Assembly (NCBI GenBank): GCA_033964015.1
Contig: CM066919.1
Coordinates: 868,001 to 932,000, forward strand
From: Scolanthus callimorphus
Taxonomy: Eukaryota; Cnidaria; Anthozoa; Actiniaria; Edwardsiidae
DNA length: 64,000 nt
Reading direction: 5' to 3'
A model generated the notes under the pieces. It saw nothing but the letters and a program-made list of their open reading frames with translations. It searched no databases and had not been told where the DNA came from. Positions 47,222 to 58,200 of the stretch are shown here, piece after piece (position 1 is the first letter of the stretch; each line of letters begins with the position of its first letter). Made by a program: the position numbers and the translations under genes.

Positions 47222-48597
47222 ATGGGTTGTTCTGGATCGAAAACGGTGGACATAGCAGTCCCAATGCCGGAGAAAGTGAAGGAAAATATCGAGAAGAAAG
47301 AAGGCAAGCTCGCGAAGGAGAAAGAAGACAGCCTCCGCGGAAGCCAAGCGAGTTTGAATTCGAGTTCGGACGGGACGCGCTCCGAGCGGGAAACCTCTGC
47401 TAAATCCACAAGAACAGAGGATAGCGGATTGGGAGAGTTAGAAGACGAAAAGTTTGTCTCAGAGAACTCGGATTCTAAAAAGATCGAGGATTCTGGTGCC
47501 AAAGATCGACCTGAAACTCCAGGTGAGTTCGAGCTCCGGGACCGAAGACGTGTAGATTCGAAAGAAATGGATGATCTCTTTCGGATTTTCAGACCTGTTT
47601 CAGTATTTTACCGTTATCTTGTCAAGTCTATTTATAAAAAAGAGTCTCTTTGAGCTTCTTTGAGAGCTGCAAACAAACAGAGACGCTAAATTTATCGAGA
47701 TAATCCCTAAAGTCCTTACAAACAAAGGACCAAAAAGGTTCCCTTCTTTGCCACGATGTCGTGTCTGCACTTGGGACGACAAACCATGAACCCAGCACGT
47801 AGCTAAAGAATGATTATAAATCTTATATTGCAATTCACAGAATTATCCCTAAATGGAACAAAGATACCTAGAAGAAAGAGTCCTAAAGACAGAAAGGTTT
47901 CATTCGCCAAACAACAAGAAGACGTGCGAAATAGGGTCAATTCTCTATCCCCGCTTGGTGGAGGGATCATCGAAAGACCCCAAAGCAGAGGCGGTATGGC
48001 ATTTGATGTGATCTTGTGTCCTGAGACTGGAAATGTGAAAAGAAGACCCCCTCATTTGAAAAAACTGGATAGACGAGGGAAGAAGTCTAAGAGAAGAACA
48101 AAGGAAGAGATCGAAAGTAAACTAAAGCAAGCTGAAGAGAGAAGAAAGGTAAACATTTATTTTGTTTTCCAGCACATCTGTGCTGATAAAATTCCAAGCA
48201 GGAAATTCGCCTTGAGTTCCTAAACAAATGCCCTCTTAATTTTGCTTTTCCTTTAATTGAGCCGTGCTATTTCAAGACCGCACCCTGATGATTTTGGTAT
48301 AAAACCATGCAGTTCTAGATGAAATTTCCTGAATATTTTAGATGAAAGGAAGTATTCAAAAGGAGGGTCCCACTAATATCTTAGCAGGTGTCAGCATGGG
48401 ACTGCCAATCTAAACATGACACTAGTTGTATAATTTTCACTTACCTTAATTTCAATCTTTTCTTTAATTTTCAGGAACACGAACAAGAACTTATCGAAAA
48501 GGCTGTTTCTTCAAGAAAGGAAAGACAACTCAAAGAAGCAAAAGCTCTCGATGACTTTGCAGAAAGACAAATGCAAACCCAAGAGGCGTCTGCATAG
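47222..48597 (+). CDS. STMND1: stathmin domain-containing protein 1-like
   Basis: Three coding exons, 47222-47522, 47841-48148 and 48475-48597 (stop TAG at 48595-48597), phases closing, 243 residues. A splice acceptor at 47200-47201 shows there is an upstream non-coding exon. The N-terminus MGCSGSK fits N-myristoylation with a cysteine for palmitoylation, so the protein is probably membrane-bound. After an acidic, Ser-rich linker comes RKVSF, matching the PP1-docking RVxF pattern. Then come AFDVIL, the hallmark of stathmin domains (AFELIL), and EEIESKLKQAEERRKEHEQE, the tubulin-binding helix start ([20 protein letters not shown] in human stathmin). The helix ends about 50 residues later, so the second tubulin-binding repeat is short or missing. 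Tubulin sequestration is therefore inferred, not assured. Confidence 0.85.
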
Positions 48598-48978
48598 CTA
48601 TAAAATTTTAATAACACAACAGAATAACTTATTTTAAATATTTTGTATATATAGCAGAAAAAAAACAAACACAAAAGATGCTGTTTTCATTAAAATATAC
48701 ACATTAAATTTCTTTTAAGGAAAACAACTCTCGAAAAATTGCATTTTCATTAGCATACATTCATACACTTCTAGAATTTGTATATAAGGCATACTCGATA
48801 TGAATAGGCAAGCCTGCTGAAACGTTATGAAGGAAACAAAGCTTTTTGGTATTTTTAAGTCCTATTTTTTTAGTTTTTCACGGTGCAGGTCGCCACTATA
48901 GTAGTGTGACACAACATGCAACATTGCGAGTGACGTTTTCTAAATTTATGTACAAATCGCATGTTGTAAAGATTTTAT

Positions 48979-48984
48979 AATAAA
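48979..48984 (+). terminator. AATAAA polyadenylation signal for STMND1
   Basis: First AATAAA downstream of the STMND1 stop, about 380 bases after it, followed by GT-rich sequence near 49030. Two ATTAAA hexamers at about 48690-48710 are alternatives. Confidence 0.5.
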
Positions 48985-50340
48985 AGATTCTACATAGTTC
49001 ACTTGTATTGCATTTCATGATGACACAGCCTCCTGTGTGGTCACTTGAGTGCCTCATTTCACTTTCTACAAGTGACATGCAAGCCTGCCTCGTACCCAGG
49101 CACGTTCTAGTGATTTTCGAGGCGAAAGCGACTGGGAGCGAGCTAGCGCGAAAGGCATCATGGGAAGGGCGAAGAAAATAATGCATTGCGAAAACAAAAC
49201 GTTCCCAAGATGCATTGCGCGCTCGCTACCAGAACACTCCAAGGGGCTTTTCTCTCTGTTTCTACCAAATAGGGACGAGGCAGCATGCAAGCAGCTCTGT
49301 CAGAGACTAGCCTGCATAGCAGCTCTGAAGAGGAGGGAGTTGGGGTGAGCGAAAACCGGATGCATGGCTTCAAGGGGTTCTGGGAAGGGAGGGGACTGCT
49401 CTTCTGGTTTTCCCCTTCCCTTATATTAGGAGCTGCTACGCAAGCTAGTGAGAGACTGCAGACCATAGTACTATGTGCAGACTTACTAATTAAAAGCAAT
49501 TGAGATACCCCACCACAGAAGTGAATAACCAAGAAAGGCCCCCAACAATGATATTGGCAGCAAGGTCGTAGATATGTTTTGTCTTGGGGGGAGGGGGGCC
49601 TTGGTCATCCTACAACCTTGGGCAGTACTGCCAAAATGTCAGACTTGAAATATTCAGCATTGTTTTGATTTTAATATTTTACTACCCTTATGCTGTATCT
49701 AAGAGAATTACGATGAAGCCTCTGCAACATACTTTTCATAGATGGGAGTGGGAATTCTACATCAGTGTTTCACAGGAAATTCAAGAGAGGCGGAGTCATA
49801 TCTCAAACCGCTTCCATAAGAGGGGTATGGATAAATTCAGGAATCAAATATTACCCATAGTGATTTGATCAGAATTCCTACCAACAATAATCAATATTTT
49901 CCTTTTTTTATTTCTCCACCTATTGTTCGCTAAATATTTACATTTTTTCGTGATTTGAATAAACAAGAGTCCAACAGCAGCATAAGAGATACAAGAACTG
50001 CAAGGACTATAGTGCAAAATCATAATTTACCCTTAAAAACGTTTCCAATTCACAGAAAATTTGTGTTTAACCCTAGTGAAAAGCTGAGTGTGAAGAAGGA
50101 AGTATGTCTGCAAACAACCAGAAGGTTTTGAACTGAACCCTTCTAGGAACAGGGGGAGGTTATGTTGGATTTTTCATCCCATGTTCATGAGATTATTTTC
50201 CTTTCATTCTTATTTAGAGCTGGTAGCTCCTCTGGTAATTAAAGTAATTTATAATAAATTATACTACGATATAACGCGCCCTCTGATTGGTCCAAATCTA
50301 TGCCCTATTTCGCCGATAAAGTAACGGTTCTCCCCCGCTA

Positions 50341-50552
50341 TATCTATTTAAGCATTAGAGTGCACAACTTTCTTTGTCTTTATCGGCGCAATAGAGCACG
50401 CGTGATGTTGGGACAGACACTCGAAACGTTTTAAAATCACTCGCCTGCGGCTCGTGATTTTACAACGTTCTCGTGTCTCTCCCAACATCACGCGTGCTCT
50501 ATTGCGCCGATAAAGACAAAGAAAGTTGTGCACTCTAATGCTTAAATAGATA
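50341..50552. mobile_element. near-perfect palindrome, arms about 100 bases
   Basis: TATCTATTTAAGCATTAGAG through TCGGCGCAATAGAGCACGCG and TGATGTTGGGA on the left is mirrored almost exactly on the right, around a short centre near 50440. There is no ORF beyond those the palindrome creates. The arms have hardly diverged, so insertion or conversion is recent. Confidence 0.8.
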
Positions 50553-50688
50553 GGGAGTACTTGAAGAGTACACAAGAACGCAAGCGCAATCGCTTGATTT
50601 ACACTAGACGCCGGCACGCGCAACGAAACGCAACGTCTCGATTTTCTTGCATTACTATCTAGTGTAAAGCAGCCCTTATATTGGCTTA

Positions 50689-50936
50689 AACCGCACCAGG
50701 GAGGTTGAGGACGCACGAAAATTTTCCACGGGAGGGGGTGTCTGGAGACTGGAAATTCCAAGGGGGAGGAGTAAAAAAGGTGACTTTCCAGGGACATTTT
50801 ATCCAAAAATAGATTTTCCAGAGGTATTTTGCCAGCAATAATGGACATTCCAGGGGAGGGGGTCTGTTTCACGAGTCGAAATTCCAGGGGAGGGGTCTTT
50901 TTAAGGGAGGTCCTCAACCCCCACAGTGTGGTTTAA
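50689..50936. mobile_element. MITE with internal TGGAAATTCC/GGGGAGG motifs
   Basis: The ends AAACCGCACCAGGGAGGTTGAGGA and the region TCCTCAACCCCCACAGTGTGGTTT are imperfect inverted repeats. The interior repeats (A/T)TTCCAGGGGAGG-like blocks at least five times. Non-coding. Confidence 0.6.
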
Positions 50937-51529
50937 AAATGCAATCAGCCATTAGCCAAAATGGGCAAAGTCACGTGTCTGCAACGTTTCCATTTTAGAT
51001 TTTCAAATACTCCCCCCCCCCCCTAAACAGCACAGAATCCAAATAACTGTGATACTTAGTCCCATTAGAGGCATTCCACCACCCTACTATATCTCCTTTC
51101 ATCAATAAAAGGCACTCTTTGTCACGAGTATATCCGTGAAAGGAACAAAGAGGATGGAATTTAATCAAAATTTAGGAAATGTAACATATAGTAGTCAACT
51201 AAAAAACAATTTCAATATGAAAATACATATTTTATCAGTCCATGGCTATATGGCTCAATTGCAATCTTTTTTAATAAAGTAAAAACCCGCGTATAAGAAC
51301 CTGTTTTAGACTAAAATTGTAGGTTCTTACATGTGGGTTTATATTGTATATGAGTTGCTGTATGTCTACTGGGATTTTGGAGTTTCTAGAATTGCTGCCT
51401 CTGAAATTGCACCTAGATTTCCAGGATTGCGCCTCAAATCTCGATGTAAACAAGCTTGAACAAAATGTCCACGCGCCTACCGAAGTCACTGTAGATTTAC
51501 TTCAAGTACTCTGGATCTAACAAACATTT

Positions 51530-52095
51530 ACCATCTTTTTGAAAACGCAACTTTTTCTTTGCGTTTTCGAAAATAAAAAATTCTCGTTGAGACGTAGCGT
51601 TTTCGAATGTTTCTGCCCGTCCACACGAATGGGCAGTCGCAAAAAAAAATCGCACCCCCCCTGTTGAGGACCCAGTCACAGCTAACCCCCCCCCCCCCCC
51701 CCCCCCTGGATTTTTTTGATTTGAACCACCCACCCTTGAATTCCAGTGTTTTTTCATGACCACCCTGGAAATTCGTATTTTAAGGGTGCCCACCCTGGAA
51801 TTCCAAGCTCTACTTTGACCACCCACCCTGGAATTCCAGAGCTCCTCAACAGGGGGGTGCGAATTGTTTTTGTGTCTGCCCAATATGCTGAATCGCTTTG
51901 AAAACGCTAATTTGCGCATGTAACACATGCGCAGTGAGAGTCGTTTTCGGAACGTTCCGTTTTCAGGTATCCACACGAAATCGTTTAAAAAAAACCCACT
52001 GTAGATAGCGTTTTCAAAAAGTTGCGTTTTAGGTCATTGGACGATAGCCGTATCCGTAACAAAAAAGTTGCGTTTTCAAATCGTGCGGACGGGGT
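51530..52095. mobile_element. nested inverted-repeat elements
   Basis: Outer ends contain TTTTTGAAAACGCAACTTTT and inverse (51536 and about 52015-52080). An inner element at about 51640-51890 has ends GGGCAGTCGCAAAAA...CACCCCCCTGTTGAGGA and inverse, a run of about 19 C at 51688-51706 and repeated CACCCTGGAATTCCA blocks. Confidence 0.6.
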
Positions 52096-52284
52096 GTCAA
52101 TAAAGTTCTACTTTGCATCATTTTTTGTCCCATAGTCTTTCGTACTGCTCAACGTTCCCTTTGACTTCCTTTCTATAACCTATAGTATCTACACTCCTGT
52201 ACAACCCACACGATAAATTGGGTTATGCTGCTCGTTTCCAGCTTGTTTCCCCATTAAATAGTCCACATTTATTATTAGTCCAGT

Positions 52285-55200
52285 CTAGTCAATCTTAACA
52301 GCAGCATAAATGTGTCGTACAAATAGGTAGGTGGAATAAAATCCAATGGTCCCGGTTAGAATCCAGAATGAGAAGACCATGATTATAGTGTAGCCAAAAT
52401 ACATAAGTGCTGGGATGAAGCCCACTATCTCTAGCTGCAATGAACAAACAAAACAATAACACCATAAAGTACACAAATAATAATGATAAATAATGTATAG
52501 AGCAGATTTCAGATGACTGTCGTGAAAGTAAACGCAATTGTGCAATCACTAGCCAATCAGAAACAATAGTAATTACTACTTACTGCTGAATGGTTTCCAG
52601 CCCAGCCAATCAGGAGCCGAACCAATTGGCTAGTAATTCCTTGCTTGTAATTAGTTCGCAATTTGATTGGTTGATAGAAATAAGCAGCCAATGAGAAAGC
52701 AAACCAATTGCAAACACGACGGTCATCTGAAATCCGCTCTAATGTACAAGCTAGATCACTAGATAGAGGGTTTATTACCCTGGAAGACAATGCATTGGTT
52801 TCTATTCTCATTTTAAAAGCTAATAAGATGGACGTGGCGGGCTATGCCTCGACAAGCCTCCAGTCGGTCACCCTAGCAACATACTTCCTGCATTTCGCTC
52901 GCGACCCTCAGCCAGCGACATGCAGAGAAGAGGCCTCTTCTAGCAGGAAAGCAGCATACCGAATCAGACAAATAATTAATTACCAACGGCTGATTCAGGA
53001 AATGAAGTGCAATATTTTCGTTTGAATTCGGTTATGATTCCTTGGAATTCCTAGGTGAGCACACTCTTACTGGATGAAACATCCAGGGTGGGTATTCCTC
53101 AAATATGGATTTCCAGGGCAGTCATTAGGAAATTTACTGAAATTTCAGCTGTCCAATGTTTGGTAGAACTTTTGAACTAGCTATCCCCTTCTACTCCATT
53201 CTAGTGGATTCGCCAAGGTCTTCACATTTCAACTCACCTTAGTAACAAAGTAAAATATGGCGTAAAAGAAGACATATATGGCACAGGAACCGGACATGAA
53301 GAAAGAACGCCACCACCAGTGGTAGTCCTGTAGAGTGGTGCAAACCACGAATCATTATTGCGGTATAACATTAAAGCGCTGTCTACACCAGCAATTTTTC
53401 CTTGACAATTTTTATTTACTCGTGTCGATGATACAAACTTGACAATTTTTTCTTGACAAGTATCCTTGTTGAAAAGTAGTGCTTTTATTTGACAAATAAA
53501 ACACATACAAAGAATTGCTCGTGTTAGACGACGGACATCAAATAAAAATTGACAATTTTTCACAACGTCGTCATTAGTTGTGAATCCTCGTCTGGTACCG
53601 TGCCCAAGATGACGGCCTCCGTCTTACACGAGTAATTTTTCCTTGAAAATGTTTCCTTGTTTACACTAAGTGTTTCTATGTCTGCTGGCCTAATCATCGT
53701 TGGCGCTTAAAACAGATCACTTCCGGCACTGTGCTCATGACCAGGAACTCCGGTATTTTCGCGATAAAAACAGCCTTCAATGCCTGCTAGCAGGCTACTA
53801 AAGCAAGATCCCATATTTTCTGTATGTTATTATATTACCAACCTCTGAGCAGAGTTGGAAGTAGATCATCACCATGGAGATTTGAGAGACACAAACAGCA
53901 AGAATAACAAACACAAGGAACAGGAAACCAAACAGGTAGTAGAACTGGTTTTCCCAGATAGCCTGCACAGAGGAAGAACATTAAATGGTCAGATTATGAC
54001 ACGGAGAGAACGGTTATGGGCGTTTAAAACAGAGAGACACAAACCGTTTACTGTATGTGCAATAAAGTTATCGTTTTAATACATTACTTACAGATAATAT
54101 AAAGAACAACTCAATAAACACAGCTCCAAAGGGAAGAATTCCTGCCATCAGATTGCTGTAAAATACGAAAGACCATATGATCAACTTTACCACTGTATGC
54201 ATTGCTACGCGACCTCGAAATTCAATGTTGCGATGGGCGATTGTTAGCTGTCAATCAAACCAAAACGCTGGATTCGACTGCTTAACTGGGTCGATATTGA
54301 TTGCAAAATCAACCAAAATGGTTTGAAGCTATCCTTTGGCTTCCTTACCTAGAATGTTGAACTTTCTGTTCAAGAAAATTGATATTAAAATTTTCTTGCG
54401 TAAAATCGCAACAGCGAAATTTTAGGTCGCGTAGCAATGTATACAGTGGTAAGCACTTTGGAAAGAAATAAAGTATAAAACAAAATCTGATCAAATAATG
54501 ATAATACTAATAAAATAATACCTTGGGAGGGAATTCATGTACCACATCTGCTCTGGCACTTGTCGAGGGATCTGATTGGTTCGCAGTGGATGTTCATATG
54601 GCTGCAAAATCACAAATTAATTCTTAAACAAGTTCACATGCACGGTAATATATGATTTGTTTAACTATTACTGTTATTGTTTTGATTATTTCACATCCTG
54701 GGACATATATCATTGGATAAACGTGGGTAGAAATGAATTTATTCATTTATGTTTCTCACAATTAAATAACCAGAAGGTTATTAAACCAGGATTTGATAAT
54801 TGAGTAGGTATCACATCACTGCCTAGCCATGTCATGCCATTGACAAATAGAGAGATTTGTGATGCCATTATAGAACAAGTTCGCATTTGGCTTCTGACTA
54901 GCGCGGACAACTTTATTATCTTGTATTTATTTGGGAATCGTATCTTCTGTCTTTCAGAGTGTATATTCCAATAAAGACCCAATTGTCCCCCATCCAAATC
55001 AAATGAAAAAACAAAATAAAGGAATAAATAAATGAAAAGATGAATATAAGTGAATAAAGAAACAAACAAATTAAATAAAAAGAGTACAATACATTACACA
55101 AGGTCAGATTGCATTCATCAGAATGATGAAAAATATTTATAGATTGGTGTGACTTTTACCAAGAAACTCAGCTCTTACTACTGTGATGTTACACTTGTTT

Positions 55201-58200
55201 TCAGTCACACGTGCACCCTACACTTTTCGTTTCTGAGTCGCGACTGGTGTTTGGAGGACGTCAATCAAGACTTCCAACCTAGCCACGGGCCTACAGGCGA
55301 GCATAATATGGCCGACCGAATTTTATTTAACCTAAAAAGCGGCTCGGTTGGCCATATTTTGCCAGCCTGTGGGCCCGTGGCTAGGTCACTCAAAGTCTTG
55401 ATTGACGTCCACCAAACACCAGTCGCGACTCGGAAACGAAAAGCGCAGGGTGCACGTGTGACTGAAAACGAGTGTAACACAGGACCATTTTTATTCTGTA
55501 AGTACTTACTTGTTTTCTGTATCCAAAGTAGTAACCCAAGAATACAAGAGGAAGGGAGATACCGATCCACAGGCACAACAGAGCAAGCATAGTCGTGAAC
55601 GGGACCTTAGAACAGAAAATGGCAATACTCAGCAGCATGTTTACTGTACATTTTGTAAGAAGTTAGCCAATCAGAAAGCGAGTACAGAACAAAGGATCTC
55701 GACTTTCTTGAGATCCGAGACACCGAAATATCGCTTTTCTCGTAAAAATTGTGGAAATTATGAGCAGAAATAACTTCAAAACACTTAATTACTCATCGTC
55801 AGATGTATTGCAAGTATTAAATTTGCTTAAAATTGTTTGAATCTCTAAAAGACACTTTTCGCGCTTTGTTGCTCGCACCAGACTGATTTCTCACGCACGT
55901 CCAAGATGGCGACGATTTCGACCGGGATCACGAACTGAATTTTTTTCCGCCGTAAAATCACCTACAAAACGCCCAAGTCAAACTTGAATTGTGTTAAAAA
56001 TACTCACAGCCCCAGACGAATGCTTTCCCCAAATGAAGAAGTTCAAGAAGAAGCAGATGGCTGACACAAAACCAGGATACATTGTTGCTGTCTGGAATAA
56101 AAATGTAATTGAATACATTTCTTGTTGTGGATGAACACCTCTTTACTCTACGCCCACAACTTCTAATCACATTGAACAAGACAGCACATCACGTGGTACA
56201 TGAAACGTGATACATGAAATAGATATACCTTATATCTATATAAACCAACTAATGGTCTATTACAAATCCTGCGTTCTGATTGGCTGAGCTACTAATGGTC
56301 TATTAGTGATAGACCGTGCCTGGCAAAACAGCCACCTTTCTTTGCAAGAAAACTTGATTTTTTCAACATAAAATAATGGAATTCATTGCCAAAACCGACC
56401 AACTAGTTGGTTTATACTAAAACAATTAGACCTCTCGTCCTCATGTGCTATGATATCAATAGACCATTCGGCCTTCGGCCTCATGGTCTATTCATCATAG
56501 CACATTCGACCTTGAGGTCTAATTGTTAATTAGACATTTTAGTGTAGAATATCGCTGACGCTGGATATTTTTTCGAGTCTAAAGTATTTTGTCGAGCCTG
56601 TAAGGGTTTATTACATAGAATCCTATGATATCTCTTTTTTGTGTAAATTGAGGACGAGATATCATAGGATTCAAGTATATTCAAAGCGTTCAGTCGGTAG
56701 ATTCCGCCGAAAATAGCACTCAAAAAGACGATATCGCCCTCGTCGCTGCGCGACTCGTGCGATATCGCTTTTTTCGTGCTATTTTCTTAGCGGAATCTAG
56801 CCTCCTGAAGCTTTGAATAATCCTATAAACATCAATGAAATACCAAATTCTAATTTTATTTGAGTTTAAGCCTAAAAAGCGAGCATTGAGCAAAGGCAAG
56901 TGTGTAATTTTCACATGTGAAATAATGTGAAGATATCAAGTTTTCGGTTTTCGCTCGGGAGATCACCCGGTATTCCATTGGTGTTTATATTTAACAATTA
57001 GACTATGAGTTCGAGTTTTCTTTGAGTCAATAGATAGATAACGAGGCGCATAGCGCCGAGTTGACTATTTGACTCATAGTAAACGAGAACGAGTAGTCTA
57101 ATTGTTTTAGTAGAAACCCACTAGCATACTACCTTCGAGTTGCTGCTAAAACATATTTATTTTCATGGTTTTAGAAAGTTTTGCGCTAGCGTTTTCGCTA
57201 CTTACTATCTATTACGTGTTAGTATCACCCAACTAGTGGACTGTTGCCACTGCTCCTTTCTGATTGGCTACGCTACTAGGGGACTATTATCATTAGACCT
57301 CTAGTAGCGAAAGCGTCCGCTTCTCATTTTGTCGAGGTTTCTGGTGAAATTTTAGACAATTTTTTCATTTTTTTTGTCCAACTTGTTGGTGATACTAAAA
57401 CAATTAGACCTCTCGCCTTCAAGGGCCACAGGTCAATAGCCCGCTATTGGCCCGTAGCCCTTTCGGGCTCGAGGTCTAAATGTTAAATAGATAGTGATTG
57501 CAGAATGTGATTGCAGGATTCGTGATAGTATGCGAGTGGGTTTCTACTAAAATAAAAGGTACTAATCACGCGATCAATTTAAGACAGCCACCTTCACTTC
57601 ACATCACTTTATTATATATGTGCTACCTCCATTGCATATGAGATATATTTGCACAGTTGAGTTGAGTTGATCAGACAATGGCAGCTTTAAATCTTTCTGG
57701 GTTGCAGACAGAAAAAGCGCAATACTAGCACAATCACCTTCCAGGAACATAGTTCATTGTTTAGTCACTCTCGTACCCAGACGTTATATATATATTTTGT
57801 TTGCGCCTCTTGCGCTTCTTGCGGTGTTTGGAGCCGTAGAGACTGGGAATGAGTTCTAGACACAGCGCGCAATGACTTGTTGGACATGCGCTATCCCATA
57901 ACTCTCTGCGCGTCCTGTAAAAACTATCCCATAAACCATTGCGTGCCCTAGAAACCCCCTGGGCACGCGATTGAGGATTATTAGAAAACATAAAGCTAAC
58001 AATAACCTTCTCTTACCAGGAAAGCAGATTTCTTCCAGTTCTGACCTCTAAATGTCTTGTACAACCTAGCCGCAAAGTAACCTGCAAACAACCTTAGAAA
58101 ACAGAACCACGTCAATAATAGTACACATCAAGTCTGCACATGGATTTGTAGGTGATTGTTTAAAGGCGTCGCGCACCATGTTGCGCACAGTGCCTTTTTC

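Larger units (their letters stand above)
48990..52284. other. spacer between convergent genes, repeats only
   Basis: Between STMND1 (plus) and the end of TM9SF4 (minus) no exon was found. It holds a repeat with TCGTACCCAG/GGGACGAGG borders (about 49088-49280; related sequence near 57768), a long palindrome (50341-50552), a fragment related to 9222-9382 (50583-50672), and G/C-run MITEs (50689-50936 and 51530-52095, the latter with a nested element at 51640-51890). Confidence 0.6.

Noticed and set aside
50348..50917. 189-residue minus-strand ORF
   Set aside because: It spans a palindrome and a G/C-run MITE; composition follows the repeats and no domain is seen.
55149..55592. 147-residue plus-strand ORF
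   Set aside because: Falls across a foldback element whose arms read through on both strands, and overlaps a genuine TM9SF4 exon on the other strand.
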